Translations under genes and position numbers: made by a program
The notes under the pieces: model-generated
Told to the model about the DNA's origin: nothing
Databases searched by the model: none
Seen by the model: only the letters and a program-made list of their open reading frames with translations
Shown here: positions 15,178 through 27,728 of the stretch, piece after piece
Numbering within the stretch: the first letter of the stretch is position 1
How the letters are laid out: the number at the start of each line of letters is the position of its first letter
Source of the DNA: Pseudarthrobacter sp. ATCC 49987
Lineage (GTDB): Bacteria > Actinomycetota > Actinomycetes > Actinomycetales > Micrococcaceae
Reading direction: 5' to 3'
Length of the DNA: 64,000 bases
NCBI RefSeq assembly: GCF_009928425.1
Contig: NZ_JAABNS010000001.1
Location: 3,348,001 to 3,412,000 of the forward strand

Positions 15178-16398
15178 ATGCAGCAGAACGCGCAGCAGAA
15201 CACCGACCATATCCGCGCCACCCACGCCGGCTCGTTGCCCCGCACCCCGGAGCTCATCGCCGCGAACGAGGCCAAGGAGGCAGACGGCATCACCCCCGAG
15301 TTCCTGGACCTGCTGGAAACCTCCGTGGTGGACATCGTGCAGCGCCAGAAGGACCTCGGCATCGATATCCCCAACGACGGCGAATACGGGCACACCATGT
15401 CCAGCTCGGTGGACTACGGCGCGTGGTGGAACTATTCCTTCAGCCGGCTTGGCGGCCTTGAACCGACCGATGTGGACCGCTGGGCTGACGCCGCGGTGCA
15501 CCGCTCCAGCCCGGGCCACATCGTGCTGACCTCCTTCCCGGACCGGCGCGACCGGCAGAAGTTCAACGACGCCTACAACGATCCGTCCTCCGGGATCCTG
15601 GCGCACCGCAAGAGCGTCACGCAGCCGAAGATCGCCGGCCCGCTGCGCTACACCGGGCAGGCCCTGGTGAACTCGGACATCGCCAACCTCAAGACCGGCA
15701 TGGCCGCCGCCGGGCTGTCCGAGGGCTTCGTCGCTTCCCTGTCCCCGGGCTCCTGCGCCCGCGTCGCGAACGAGTACTACAAGACCGATGAGGAGCTCCT
15801 CTACGCCTGCGCCGACGCGATGCGGGAGGAGTACAAGGCCATCATCGACGCCGGCCTCACGGTCCAGCTCGATGACCCGTCGCTGGCCGAAAGCTGGGAC
15901 CAGATCAATCCGGAACCGAGCCTGGCCGACTACCTCAAGTTCATCCAGCTCAGGGTAGAGGCCACCAACTGGGCCCTGCGCGATCTCCCCCAGGAACAGA
16001 TCCGGTTGCACGTCTGCTGGGGTTCCTGGCACGGCCCGCACACCACGGACATCCCCTTCGCGGACATCATCGGCTCCGTCCTGCAGGTCAACGCCGGGGG
16101 CTACTCTTTCGAGGCCGCCAACGTCCGCCACGAGCATGAATGGCGTGTCTGGAAGGACACCAGGCTTCCCGACGGAAAAGTCATCATCCCCGGTGTTGTC
16201 TCCCACGCCACCAACGTCGTCGAGCACCCGGACCTGGTGGCTGACCGGATCGTGCGCTTCGCCCAATTGGTGGGCCGGGAAAATGTGATTGCCTCCACAG
16301 ACTGCGGTCTCGGCGGCCGCGTGCACCCGCAAATCGCCTTTGCCAAGCTGGAATCCCTGGGCGAAGGCGCCCGCCGCGCCACTGCCCGGCTCTGGTAG
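15178..16398 (+). CDS. MetE C-terminal-domain-like methyltransferase (core methionine synthase-like)
   Basis: The product has 406 aa, far shorter than MetE (about 750), and corresponds to the catalytic half without the N-terminal folate-binding barrel. The family opening THAGSLPRT is present. Zinc/thiol-activating ligands are readable: His278 and Cys280 (RLHVCWG), Glu312 (FEAAN) and Cys376 (STDCGLGG), with spacing like the MetE HxC...E...C set. An S-box directly upstream ties it to methionine or SAM demand. It may make methionine from homocysteine with a methyl donor other than methyl-folate, or act on another thiol. The donor is unknown; no corrinoid protein or DUF1852 partner is encoded next to it. 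Confidence 0.8.
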   Translation: MQQNAQQNTDHIRATHAGSLPRTPELIAANEAKEADGITPEFLDLLETSVVDIVQRQKDLGIDIPNDGEYGHTMSSSVDYGAWWNYSFSRLGGLEPTDVDRWADAAVHRSSPGHIVLTSFPDRRDRQKFNDAYNDPSSGILAHRKSVTQPKIAGPLRYTGQALVNSDIANLKTGMAAAGLSEGFVASLSPGSCARVANEYYKTDEELLYACADAMREEYKAIIDAGLTVQLDDPSLAESWDQINPEPSLADYLKFIQLRVEATNWALRDLPQEQIRLHVCWGSWHGPHTTDIPFADIIGSVLQVNAGGYSFEAANVRHEHEWRVWKDTRLPDGKVIIPGVVSHATNVVEHPDLVADRIVRFAQLVGRENVIASTDCGLGGRVHPQIAFAKLESLGEGARRATARLW

Positions 16399-16553
16399 AG
16401 GACCTTCGGCCGGCCCGTCATTTCGCAGGGCTTGATAGACTAATAAGGATCGACCAGGAATCGGTCCACACCACATTTTCAAACCGCACCGTATTCGGCG
16501 TGCCCCCGGACGGTCTGGCAGCTTCACCAATCCCGCAGGAGACTCAGCAACAT

Positions 16554-17186
16554 ATGACAGCCTTGGCCACTGAAAATTCCCGCGAACAGCTTTTGAGCCG
16601 CCGCTACGAACCTAGCGTCGCGGCTGTCAACGAACTGTGCGACACGCTGCAGGCAACCAAAGCTGGCACGAATGTTCCCTATGTGGACCCGATGCACGAC
16701 ATCGATGAGTGCCGCATCATCAGCCTCTTCTCCAACATCGGAACAGAGGATGAGTCGGGCTTCATCACCGCCGGCGACGAGGAAGCCGCCACCCGCCTGC
16801 TCGGCGTCCAGTGGAAGCTGGGCCTGCGCCCCGAGTACGTGATGCCGTGGAACGTCCACCCCTGGTACGTCCCGGACGAGCCCAACGGCAAGTTCACCCC
16901 GGACCAGATTTCCGCAGGCCTGAAGCCGCTGCTGAAGTTCCTCGCCGTCGTGCCCCGTGCCTCGGTGATCGTCGCGCACGGCACCGAAGCCAACCGCCTC
17001 GCGAACCTTCTCCTCAAGACCGAGGTGCCCATGATCTGGCGCCGCGGCCTCAAGACCTATAAGGTCCGCTCGCTCAGCGGCCGCGCCTTCGCCGGCACAC
17101 CGGCCCGGCAGGAGCAGTACCTCGAGGAAATGGGCACCGTCTACGCCGACGCCATGGCCCGCACCGGCCTGGCAAAGACCAGCTGA
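16554..17186 (+). CDS. Uracil-DNA-glycosylase-like protein
   Basis: The product has 210 aa from the ATG at 16554. The conserved core CRIISLFSNIGTEDESGFIT, MPWNVHPWYVP and VVPRASVIVAHGTEAN resembles actinobacterial proteins annotated as uracil-DNA glycosylases. However, the classic GxDPYP/GLAPG and terminal HPS motifs are not clear, so enzymatic activity is uncertain. It would be a cytoplasmic DNA-repair or nucleobase-binding protein. A TAGACT sequence about 120 bases upstream could be a -10 box. A strong terminator follows. The assignment is from memory of family resemblance. Confidence 0.55.
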   Translation: MTALATENSREQLLSRRYEPSVAAVNELCDTLQATKAGTNVPYVDPMHDIDECRIISLFSNIGTEDESGFITAGDEEAATRLLGVQWKLGLRPEYVMPWNVHPWYVPDEPNGKFTPDQISAGLKPLLKFLAVVPRASVIVAHGTEANRLANLLLKTEVPMIWRRGLKTYKVRSLSGRAFAGTPARQEQYLEEMGTVYADAMARTGLAKTS

Positions 17187-17200
17187 TCCCACTTCCGCCA

Positions 17201-17246
17201 CGACGACGGCGGGCGCCCACCTTCTGGTGGACGCCCGCCGTCGTCG
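17201..17246. terminator. Bidirectional terminator
   Basis: Arms of 21 bases with one mismatch and a TTCT loop are followed by TTTA. The hairpin sits between the convergent UDG-like and DUF3151 genes. Confidence 0.88.
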
Positions 17247-17280
17247 TTTAACCCCGCGTTGCTTGTTGGTGCCGGGGCGG

Positions 17281-17709
17281 TTAGCGCTTTTCGGCCTCGA
17301 TGGCTGCCTTGGCAGTGGGGTCGGAGTCCTTGAGGAACTTCTCGATCCGCTCCGGCTCCTCGGCTTCGCCGATGGCCGCGGAGGCGCGGCCCAGCGAATA
17401 CAGGGCGCGCAGGAAGCCACGGTTCGGTTCGTGTTCCCAGGGGATGGGCCCGACGCCGCGCCAGCCGTTGCGGCGCAGCGAATCCAGGCCGCGGTGGTAG
17501 CCGACACGGGAGTAGGCATACGAGTCGATGGTCCGGCCCTCGGTCCAGGCTTCCTCGGCCAGCACGGCCCAGAGCAGCGAGGACGTCGGGTGCTTTTCCA
17601 CCAGGTCCAGGGCTTCATGGCCGGCATCCAGCGCCGCGTAGACCTCGGTCTCGGCGGGCAGGAGCGTCGGCTCAGGACCCATCAGGTTCTTGCGGAATTC
17701 GTCCGACAT
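17281..17709 (-). CDS. DUF3151 family protein
   Basis: The product has 142 aa. Start MSDEFRKNLMGPEPTLLP lies 2 bases after the fba stop, so the two are co-transcribed; the frame is open upstream but only as a shadow of fba. The motifs TSSLLWAVLAEEAWTEGRTIDSYAYSRVGYHRGLDSLRR and the C-terminal GRASAAIGEAEEPERI are typical. DUF3151 commonly accompanies class II aldolase in actinobacteria. It is soluble, helical and of unknown function; the linkage suggests a role tied to the aldolase or its regulation. Confidence 0.85.
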   Translation of the reverse strand: MSDEFRKNLMGPEPTLLPAETEVYAALDAGHEALDLVEKHPTSSLLWAVLAEEAWTEGRTIDSYAYSRVGYHRGLDSLRRNGWRGVGPIPWEHEPNRGFLRALYSLGRASAAIGEAEEPERIEKFLKDSDPTAKAAIEAEKR

Positions 17710-17711
17710 GC

Positions 17712-18731
<1,020 letters not shown>

Positions 18732-18857
18732 GCTGACTCCTAAAGTGAATTTCGTCTGCGGGCTGGTTGACCCTGGAGTGAACCTCGTCGGCTAGGAACC
18801 ATCCTAGCCATTCCTTCGCTGGGGGCAGTGGTTCCGGTCACTCGGGCCTGTAATAAC

Positions 18858-19556
18858 TCACTGGACCCCCGGGAACTGGTTGAACACGTGCCGTCGGATC
18901 CAGGCGTGCATCGCGATGGCCGCGGCCGAGGCGGCGTTAATGGAGCGGGTGGAGCCGAACTGCTCGATCGACAAGGTGTCCACCGCCGCCTGGTGGACCT
19001 CGGGTGACAGCCCCGGACCCTCCTGCCCAAACACCAGCACGCAGTCTTTGGGCAGTTCGTAGGTTTCCAGCGGGACGGAGTCCGGGAAGATGTCGATGCC
19101 GATGATGGCCAGCCCCTCCCCCTGCGCCCACGCCACGAAGTCGTCCACGGTCGGGTGGTGGCGGATGTGCTGGTAGCGGTCGGTGACCATGGCCCCGCGG
19201 CGGTTCCACCGGCGTCGTCCGATGATGTGCACTTCCTTGGCCAGGAAGGCGTTGGCGCTGCGCACGACGGTGCCGATGTTCATGTCGTGTTGCCAGTTTT
19301 CGATCGCGATGTGGAAGTTATGCCGCTTGGAGTCCAGGTCCGCCACGATCGACTCGTGCTTCCAGTAGCGGTATTTGTCCACCACATTGCGCCGGTCGCC
19401 GTCCGCGAGGAGGTCCGGGTCCCAGTGGTCGCCCGCCGGCAGTTCGCCTTCCCAGGGGCCGACGCCGACCTCCGCCTTGGGCTCCGCCTCGGCTGCCGCC
19501 TCCCCCTCCTGCGCGGTCACGGGAGGGATTTCGCTGGGTATCTCGGGTTCAGTCAC
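18858..19556 (-). CDS. SpoU/TrmH family RNA 2'-O-methyltransferase
   Basis: The product has 232 aa starting at GTG. An acidic Glu/Pro-rich N-terminus of about 55 residues precedes the SPOUT knot domain. Motif 1 is NIGTVVRSANAF and motif 2 is LVFGQEGPGLS. Motif 3 reads GSTRSINAASAAAIAMHAW, where the usual SLN is SIN preceded by Arg. It probably methylates a ribose in tRNA or rRNA with SAM; the target is not deducible. A TAATGT hexamer lies 6 bases before the GTG, suggesting a leaderless message divergent from the HAD gene. Confidence 0.87.
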   Translation of the reverse strand: MTEPEIPSEIPPVTAQEGEAAAEAEPKAEVGVGPWEGELPAGDHWDPDLLADGDRRNVVDKYRYWKHESIVADLDSKRHNFHIAIENWQHDMNIGTVVRSANAFLAKEVHIIGRRRWNRRGAMVTDRYQHIRHHPTVDDFVAWAQGEGLAIIGIDIFPDSVPLETYELPKDCVLVFGQEGPGLSPEVHQAAVDTLSIEQFGSTRSINAASAAAIAMHAWIRRHVFNQFPGVQ

Positions 19557-19562
19557 GACTCA

Positions 19563-19568
19563 ACATTA
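19563..19568 (-). promoter_or_regulatory. -10 box for leaderless SpoU methyltransferase gene
   Basis: TAATGT on the minus strand is followed by 6 bases and then the GTG start. On the plus strand an overlapping TAGACT could serve the divergent HAD gene. Confidence 0.4.
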
Positions 19569-19608
19569 GACTGGGACTGGCATCGGCACATTATCGGCGG
19601 AGGACAGC

Positions 19609-20463
19609 ATGGCGGAGCAGCAGGCAGACCACAGGGAAGACTCGGACCACGTGCTTTCATCAAAATCCGTGTACCGCAGCGGCCAGGAGATCGAGTGTTG
19701 GCTGACCGACATGGACGGCGTCCTGGTCCACGAAAACCAGCCCATCCCGGGTGCCGCTGAACTCATCCAGCGCTGGGTGGACACGTCCAAGCGCTTCCTC
19801 GTCCTGACCAACAACTCCATCTTCACGCCCCGTGACCTCGCCGCCCGGCTGAAGAGCTCCGGTCTGGAGATCCCCGAGGAGAACATCTGGACCTCCGCCC
19901 TGGCGACGGCCCAGTTCCTTAAGGACCAGGTGCGGGGCTCGGATTCCGGCAACCGCGCCTACACGATCGGGGAAGCGGGCCTCACGACGGCGCTGCACGA
20001 GGCCGGCTTTATCCTCACCGACCAGGACCCGGACTTCGTGGTGCTCGGCGAAACCCGGACCTACTCCTTTGAAGCCATCACCATGGCCATCCGGCTGATC
20101 CTGGGCGGGGCGCGGTTCATCGCCACCAACCCGGACGCCACCGGGCCTTCGAAGGACGGCCCGATGCCTGCCACCGGCGCCATCGCGGCGCTCATCACCA
20201 AGGCGACCGGCCGGGAACCGTACATTGTAGGCAAGCCGAACCCGATGATGTTCCGTTCGGCGATGAACCAGATCGACGCGCATTCGGAAACCACCGCCAT
20301 GATCGGTGACCGGATGGACACTGACATCATCGCGGGCATGGAAGCGGGGCTGCACACCGTGCTTGTGCTCAGCGGCATCACCCATAAGGACGACATCGCC
20401 GCGTACCCGTTCCGGCCCAACCAGATCCTGAACTCCGTGGCAGACCTGAAGAACCAGATCTAG
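19609..20463 (+). CDS. HAD-IIA family hydrolase (NagD-like phosphatase)
   Basis: The product has 284 aa. GGAGGACAGC precedes the ATG. HAD motif I is CWLTDMDGVLV, motif II is LVLTNNS, motif III lysine lies in VGKPNPMMF and motif IV is MIGDRMDTDI. The C2-type cap between motifs II and III places it in class IIA with NagD and phosphoglycolate-type phosphatases. It is a cytoplasmic metabolite phosphatase; the substrate is unknown. It is divergent from the SpoU gene and ends 8 bases before the end of the convergent hydrolase gene. Confidence 0.9.
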   Translation: MAEQQADHREDSDHVLSSKSVYRSGQEIECWLTDMDGVLVHENQPIPGAAELIQRWVDTSKRFLVLTNNSIFTPRDLAARLKSSGLEIPEENIWTSALATAQFLKDQVRGSDSGNRAYTIGEAGLTTALHEAGFILTDQDPDFVVLGETRTYSFEAITMAIRLILGGARFIATNPDATGPSKDGPMPATGAIAALITKATGREPYIVGKPNPMMFRSAMNQIDAHSETTAMIGDRMDTDIIAGMEAGLHTVLVLSGITHKDDIAAYPFRPNQILNSVADLKNQI

Positions 20464-20471
20464 GACCTGCG

Positions 20472-21509
20472 TTAGAAGGCGGTCTTCCTGCCGCCGCCGG
20501 ACGGCAGCGGGAAGAGCTCGTCCTCCAGCTCCTCGATGATCGGCCGGTAGACGAACGGGTTCCAGCCCGGGCTGGCGTGCGCCGGCCGGGCGCCGTCGGT
20601 CCGCAAGGAATCAGAGGCCATGTTGTCCTTGAAGATCAGGGACCAGGAGTCCCTGGCTGCCGCGTAGTCCACGGTCCGGTCGCGGGGGTTGCCGATGAAG
20701 GCCATCCGCGTCCCTCCAAGCTTTCCCGCGAAGCGGGTTGCGTCGAAGTGGTAGATGTAAGCGGATTCGGACTGGATCAGTACGGTGGACGGCGCAATCG
20801 GCGAGAGCTGTTCCAGGGTCTGGTCCAGGACCTGTCCCCAGCTGCGCTCGTCCTTGTGCAGCACCCGCTCGCCGAGTTCGTAGCCGCCGCGCAGCACCGT
20901 GGGGAAGCGGAAGCCGCTCTCGTAGAGCAGCACCACACCCTCAAACCAGCTCTGGTCCAGCACGTCGTACTTGGTGCACGGACTGGAATCGAGCAGGATG
21001 AGCGCCACCTCAAGGCCGTGAAGCTCCCGAAGCCGGGCGGCGACCTGGGTTGCCACCATGCCGCCGAAGCTGTGGCCGTAGAAGTACAACGTTGTCAGCT
21101 GATGGGCCCGCGCGTGCTCGACCACGGCGATCACGATCTCGTCGATGTCGAGGCCCACATTGGAATAACCGACGGCGGCGAGCTGGCCGCGCTTGTTCAG
21201 CGCCCCGCGCAGCGCGTTCAGGATCCACAGGGCCTCCTCCCAGCTCGTTTTGTAGCCGGGAAAGAGGAACCAGCTGGCGTGGGGGAAGTACTTCCCGGCA
21301 GTCTCATCCGGCACCGTGAGGATCTTGTGGACGCGGCGCTCGGCCTGCACGCGCCGGGTGAAGATCATGTCGGCCGCCAGCACCGAGGCGGAGCCCGCGC
21401 CGGCCAGGAAACCACGCCGGGAGAACCGTTTCAGTTCGGCGGCGTGCCGAAGCACACGGGCGGCGTCGCCGTCCCCGCCTACATCCTGAACTTCCGGCTC
21501 ACGCGGCAC
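20472..21509 (-). CDS. Exported alpha/beta hydrolase with Tat-type signal
   Basis: The product has 345 aa starting at GTG. The twin-arginine segment SRRGFLAGAGSASVLAADMIF (roughly residues 30-50) suggests Tat export or anchoring. The nucleophile elbow is GHSFGGM. A candidate acid is in FIGNPRDRTVDY. The late His expected of the triad is not clearly placed. It is a serine hydrolase of unknown substrate. TACGGT lies 6 bases before the GTG, consistent with a leaderless transcript. Confidence 0.78.
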   Translation of the reverse strand: MPREPEVQDVGGDGDAARVLRHAAELKRFSRRGFLAGAGSASVLAADMIFTRRVQAERRVHKILTVPDETAGKYFPHASWFLFPGYKTSWEEALWILNALRGALNKRGQLAAVGYSNVGLDIDEIVIAVVEHARAHQLTTLYFYGHSFGGMVATQVAARLRELHGLEVALILLDSSPCTKYDVLDQSWFEGVVLLYESGFRFPTVLRGGYELGERVLHKDERSWGQVLDQTLEQLSPIAPSTVLIQSESAYIYHFDATRFAGKLGGTRMAFIGNPRDRTVDYAAARDSWSLIFKDNMASDSLRTDGARPAHASPGWNPFVYRPIIEELEDELFPLPSGGGRKTAF

Positions 21510-21515
21510 ATCTCT

Positions 21516-21521
21516 ACCGTA
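21516..21521 (-). promoter_or_regulatory. -10 box for leaderless Tat-hydrolase gene
   Basis: TACGGT on the minus strand is followed by 6 bases and then the GTG start. Confidence 0.4.
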
Positions 21522-21591
21522 GTCACCGGCGAACGCGGATCAGAAACGGCGCCGGATAGCAGCTCAGCCACAGTCGGGCGGATGGCCCTGC

Positions 21592-22170
21592 CTAGGCCGG
21601 TTCGGGTTCGCGGTCGGAGCCGGGGCGGGCGGCGTCGAGGCCGACTTTGCGGCGGCTGATTTCGAGACCGATTTCGTCATAGGTCGCCAGGAGCTGCGAG
21701 CGGGCCATGTCCGCCGGGTCATCCAGCAGCCCGAACACGGAGTCGCTCGCGGCCAGCAATTCGTCATCGGAGAAGACGTTCAACGGCCGGGTCCCTGAGG
21801 AGTCAAGGGACGCGGTGAAGTCAGCCGAGAGATCCAGGGACGGCAGCGCGGTGACGGCATTTTCCAGAAACGGGTTCAGCTCGAGGGAAACCCCGGCCGA
21901 GCTGGGCAGGGCGCCGGCGGTGTCGACCAGCCCCGCGGCGCCGTCGATCGCATTGAGGTCGTGGCGGAGACCCGCAAGTGCCGCGGATTCCACGAAGGCG
22001 GCGCGGCCGAGGTTGACCCGGATGTGTGAGGTGATGCCCATGCGGCGGGCGCGCTGGATCAACTGCATCAGGGCGGGGCGGGAGTCCTGCGTCAGGCTCC
22101 CCCGGACATCGATCCGGAGGACATCTGAAGCGAGGTCCAGTTTGGCGTGGGCGTTCAACGAGGTGTCCAT
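21592..22170 (-). CDS. STAS-domain-like protein
   Basis: The product has 192 aa. Residues 1-100 show a STAS-like pattern: VLRIDVRGSLTQDSRPALMQLIQRARRM, then IRVNLGRAAFVESAALAGLRH, where anti-sigma-antagonists carry the phosphorylatable Ser in a D(S/T)xG loop. The C-terminal 90 residues are a less structured acidic tail. It may act in a stress-response partner switch. It lies 95 bases downstream of the GAF-ANTAR gene on the same strand and may share its regulation. The assignment rests on the fold pattern only. Confidence 0.6.
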   Translation of the reverse strand: MDTSLNAHAKLDLASDVLRIDVRGSLTQDSRPALMQLIQRARRMGITSHIRVNLGRAAFVESAALAGLRHDLNAIDGAAGLVDTAGALPSSAGVSLELNPFLENAVTALPSLDLSADFTASLDSSGTRPLNVFSDDELLAASDSVFGLLDDPADMARSQLLATYDEIGLEISRRKVGLDAARPGSDREPEPA

Positions 22171-22265
22171 AGGTACTCCAAGAAAGGGTGTCTATGGCCG
22201 ACGGCTCAACCGCATTCAGCGTATAGGCCCCCGGAGGTGCGCACAAGTCATATGGCGCTACCGGT

Positions 22266-23039
22266 TCAGCCGACCGCCCGCCGGCCCGGTTCCTCAAAGT
22301 GGGTACGGGATGCGGTGCCGCCCACGGACTGGACCAGCGAGGTGGCGATGTCCCGGAGCTTGACGTTGCCGTTGCTGGAGGCGTCGGTGAGGATCTTGAC
22401 GGCCGCCTCCTGGTTGCAGCGGTTCTGTGCCATGACAATCCCGATGGCCATGTCGATCACGGTGCGGGATTCCAGCGTGGCCCGCAGATTGCTGGCACTG
22501 TCCGTATGCAGGGAGAAGCGGACGGCCAGCCGCAGCGCCTGGGAGATTTCACGGGTGTAGCCGCGCGCCCGGGCGGCAACGTCGCCGTCGAACTTGCGCG
22601 GCACATCCGAGTAGAGGTTCAGCGCCGCCTGGGCATCGCCCTGAAGATGGAAGGGCACAGAGAGCACCGAGCGCAGCCCGTGGGAAGCGACCGCACTGGC
22701 ATAGTCCGGGCCCCAGCGGTCCTCATCGAACAGGTCCGGAACGTAGACCTCGCGTTCCTCCTGTGCCGCCGTCAGGCACGGGCCCTGCGAGAGCCGGTAC
22801 TGGATTTCGTCGACTTCGCGGGCGGAGTCGCTGCTCCAGCCGATGGTCGCCGCCTTGCGGTCGCGCAGCAGCGTGATGCCGCACAGGGCGTCGTCGCCCG
22901 CACCGGCCACCTGGTGCGCGGAGAAACGCGCGAGCTCGTTGAGGAATTCCTCAAAATCGGCGCTGTCCAGGATGAGGTTCTGGATCTGGTCGACGGTGCT
23001 GAGGGGTTCTGTTCCGAGGATTTCTTCGGGAAGGAGCAT
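22266..23039 (-). CDS. GAF-ANTAR transcription antitermination regulator
   Basis: The product has 257 aa from ATG 23039 with AAGGAG-type signals nearby. The GAF domain is at about 15-160 ([54 protein letters not shown]). The C-terminal ANTAR helices are [26 protein letters not shown]...[20 protein letters not shown] domains bind paired RNA hairpins and prevent termination. The ligand sensed by the GAF domain is unknown. It is a cytoplasmic protein common in actinobacteria. Its RNA targets are not evident next to it. Confidence 0.9.
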   Translation of the reverse strand: MLLPEEILGTEPLSTVDQIQNLILDSADFEEFLNELARFSAHQVAGAGDDALCGITLLRDRKAATIGWSSDSAREVDEIQYRLSQGPCLTAAQEEREVYVPDLFDEDRWGPDYASAVASHGLRSVLSVPFHLQGDAQAALNLYSDVPRKFDGDVAARARGYTREISQALRLAVRFSLHTDSASNLRATLESRTVIDMAIGIVMAQNRCNQEAAVKILTDASSNGNVKLRDIATSLVQSVGGTASRTHFEEPGRRAVG

Positions 23040-23134
23040 GGCGCGTGGTCTCCGGAGGGGTGTGGTGGATATCTGAAGATGATAATTCACCGCCCAATCC
23101 ACCGTCCACACGCGTCCGCTGCAGGAGGAACGTC

Positions 23135-23719
23135 CTAGCTGAGGCCGAGTTCGTCCTTGCCGAACGCGAAGAGGTAGGGAACACCGGCTTCTGCTTCGAT
23201 CTTTTCCTTGGCGCCGGTGTCGCGGTCCACGATCACGGCGACGGCGACGACGTTGCCGCCGGCTTTGCGGACACCCTCGACGGCGGTCAGCGCGGAGCCA
23301 CCGGTCGTGGAGGTGTCCTCCAGCACCAGCACCTTGCGGCCCTCGACGGAGGGGCCCTCCACCTGCCGGCCCATGCCGTAGGATTTCTGCGCCTTGCGGA
23401 CCACGAAGGCGTCCACGGGCCGGCCGGCGTCGACGGCGGAATGCATCACGGCGGTGCCCACCGGGTCGGCACCCATGGTGAGCCCGCCCGCGCACTCAAA
23501 GTCGATGCCGGCGTCGTCCAGCAGCGAGAGCATGACTTGTCCCACCAGCTTGGATGCCTCATGGTGCAGCGTGATCCTGCGCAGGTCGATGTAGTAGTCG
23601 GCCTCGGCGCCGCTCGAGAGGATGACTTTGCCGCGGACGACGGCCAGCTCCTTGATCAGTTCAAGAAGGCGGGCACGGGCGGCAGCGGTGTCAGCTGCGG
23701 GGGCACTGTTGGCAGTCAT
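23135..23719 (-). CDS. pyrE: Orotate phosphoribosyltransferase
   Basis: The product has 194 aa. The PRPP-binding motif is [14 protein letters not shown]. Other OPRTase marks are [34 protein letters not shown] and [19 protein letters not shown]. It makes OMP from orotate and PRPP in pyrimidine synthesis. TAAACT ends 7 bases before the ATG, indicating a leaderless transcript. Confidence 0.96.
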   Translation of the reverse strand: MTANSAPAADTAAARARLLELIKELAVVRGKVILSSGAEADYYIDLRRITLHHEASKLVGQVMLSLLDDAGIDFECAGGLTMGADPVGTAVMHSAVDAGRPVDAFVVRKAQKSYGMGRQVEGPSVEGRKVLVLEDTSTTGGSALTAVEGVRKAGGNVVAVAVIVDRDTGAKEKIEAEAGVPYLFAFGKDELGLS

Positions 23720-23726
23720 GGGACCC

Positions 23727-23732
23727 AGTTTA
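23727..23732 (-). promoter_or_regulatory. -10 box for leaderless pyrE
   Basis: TAAACT on the minus strand is followed by 7 bases and then the pyrE ATG. Confidence 0.45.
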
Positions 23733-23857
23733 GTGGCTGGCCGGCGCCGGATTCCCAGCCGCCCCGTTTGATGTCGGGCCGCCTCCCGGTTGCTCCGGCA
23801 CGCGCGCCGGGTCTTTATCCTCTAGGAACCCTTGCCGGGCAGGAGTGCGATGGAACC

Positions 23858-25716
<1,859 letters not shown>

Positions 25717-25720
<4 letters not shown>

Positions 25721-26751
25721 CCGGGGCCGCGGACGTGCCCGGCAGCCGCCTGGATGCGGCCCACGGCCGGCACCTGCTGCTGCAGATGCTCCGGGTCCGC
25801 CGTCTTGAGGAGAAATGCGTCGAGCTGTACAGCGCCGCCAAGATCCGCGGCTTCCTGCACGTCTACATCGGCGAGGAAGCCGTCGCGGCCGGTGTGCTGG
25901 AAACCCTGGCCCCGGAGGACGCCGTCGTCGCCACCTACCGGGAGCATGGCCACGCCCTTCTGCGCGGTGTCCCCGCCGGTGCGATCCTGGCGGAGATGTA
26001 CGGCTTCGTGGAGGGCTGCTGCCGCGGCCGGGGCGGGTCCATGCACTTGTTCGACGCCGCCACACGCTTCTTCGGCGGCAACGCGATCGTCGCCGGGGGC
26101 CTGCCGCTCGCCGTCGGACTGGCCCTCGCGGACAAGATGGCCGGGCGCTCCCGCGTGACCGTGTGCTTCTTCGGCGAGGGCGCCGTCGCGGAGGGCGAAT
26201 TCCACGAAAGCCTCAATCTCGCCGCGCTGTGGCAACTGCCGGTGCTGTTCTGCTGCGAGAACAACCTCTATGCCATGGGGACGGCGCTGGGGCGTTCGGA
26301 ATCGCAGACGGACATCGCCCTCAAGGCTGCCGCCTATGAGATCGCCGCGTGGGCCGTGGACGGCATGGACGTCCTGGCCGTCGAGGAAACGGCCCGGCGC
26401 GCCGTGGACGCCGTCCGCTCCGGCGGCGGACCGCACTTCCTGGAGCTGCGCACCTACCGGTTCCGGGCGCACTCGATGTTCGACCCGGAACGGTACCGCG
26501 ACAAAGCCGAAGTCGCCCGCTGGCTCGAACGTGACCCCATCGTCCTGCTGCGCGCCGCGCTGGAGGCCGCGGGCCAGCTCTCCGCGCAGGACTGGGAGCA
26601 GCTGGAGGCGGACGCCGACGCGGAGGTGGCCGCCGCCGTCGAGTTCGCCGAAGCCGGAACCCCCGAACCGCTCGAGGACCTCACCCGGTTCGTGTACAGC
26701 GAGCGCGGCTCCGGCCCGGAATCCGGTGCCGGCGGGCGGAGCGGGCCATGA
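25717..26751 (+). CDS. 2-oxoacid/acetoin dehydrogenase E1 component, alpha subunit
   Basis: The product has 344 aa. Thiamine diphosphate binding is seen as GEGAVAEG...[10 protein letters not shown]. The active-site loops are [36 protein letters not shown] and [14 protein letters not shown]. Length and motifs fit PdhA/AcoA-type heterotetrameric E1. It decarboxylates a 2-oxoacid (pyruvate-like) or cleaves acetoin and, with E1 beta, passes the acyl group to lipoyl-E2. Coupled by 4-base overlaps to genes on both sides. The substrate is not resolved. Confidence 0.88.
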
Positions 26752-27728
26752 AATCAAGCTACCGCGAGGCGCTCCGGGCCGGTATCCGCGATGCGATGCT
26801 CCGGGACGAGCGGGTGTTTCTGATGGGCGAGGACGTGGGGGCCTACGGCGGCTCCTTCGCGGTCAGCCTGGGGCTGCTGGAGGAATTCGGGCCCGACCGG
26901 ATCCGTGACACCCCGCTGTCGGAGTCCGGCTTTGTCGGGGCAGGGATCGGCGCGGCGCTCGGCGGGATGCGGCCGATCGTGGAGATCATGACCGTAAACT
27001 TCAGCCTCCTCGCCCTGGACCAGATCGTGAACAACGCCGCCTCCCTGCTGCACATGTCCGGCGGCCAGTTCAATGTCCCGGTCGTGATCCGGATGACCAC
27101 CGGCGCCGGCCGCCAGCTCGGGGCGCAGCATTCGCACAGCCTCGAGGGCTGGTACGCGCACATCCCCGGGCTGCGCATCCTCGCCCCGGCCACGCTCGCC
27201 GACGCCCGCGGCATGCTGTGGACCGCGCTGGAGGATCCCGATCCGGTCCTGATCTTTGAGCATGGCTCGCTGTACAACGTCACCGGGGAGCTCGACGACG
27301 ACGCCGGCCCGGTGGATATCGACACCGCCGCGGTCCGGCGCCCCGGGAACGATGTTTCCCTCATCACCTACGGCGGAACCCTCCCGGCGGTGCTGGACGC
27401 CGCCGGGCAGCTCGCCGATGAAGGCATCGACGCCGAAGTGCTGGACCTGCGCACCCTGCGGCCGCTCGACGACGCCGCCATCCTCACCTCGGTGCGGCGG
27501 ACCCACCGGGCCGTGGTGGTGGATGAGGGCTGGCGCAGCGGAAGCATCTCCGCGGAGATCAGCGCCCGGATCACCGAGCAGGCGTTTTATGACCTGGATG
27601 CCCCGGTGGGCCGGGTTTGCAGTGCCGAAGTGCCGATTCCCTATTCCAAGCAGCTGGAACTGGCGGCCCTGCCGTCCGTCGGGCGGATTGTCGCCGCAGC
27701 CCGGGAGGCGGTCGGCGCGCGTGGCTGA
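26748..27728 (+). CDS. 2-oxoacid/acetoin dehydrogenase E1 component, beta subunit
   Basis: The product has 326 aa, the normal PdhB/AcoB length. Markers are [80 protein letters not shown] and [14 protein letters not shown]. It forms the alpha2beta2 E1 with the preceding product. ATGA overlap at the start; 8-base overlap with the E2 gene at the end. Confidence 0.9.
   Translation: MKSSYREALRAGIRDAMLRDERVFLMGEDVGAYGGSFAVSLGLLEEFGPDRIRDTPLSESGFVGAGIGAALGGMRPIVEIMTVNFSLLALDQIVNNAASLLHMSGGQFNVPVVIRMTTGAGRQLGAQHSHSLEGWYAHIPGLRILAPATLADARGMLWTALEDPDPVLIFEHGSLYNVTGELDDDAGPVDIDTAAVRRPGNDVSLITYGGTLPAVLDAAGQLADEGIDAEVLDLRTLRPLDDAAILTSVRRTHRAVVVDEGWRSGSISAEISARITEQAFYDLDAPVGRVCSAEVPIPYSKQLELAALPSVGRIVAAAREAVGARG

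Noticed and set aside
14971..16530. 519-codon open frame on the minus strand over the second riboswitch and MetE-like gene
   Set aside because: It has no motifs and crosses a conserved riboswitch; the plus-strand gene is clearly real.
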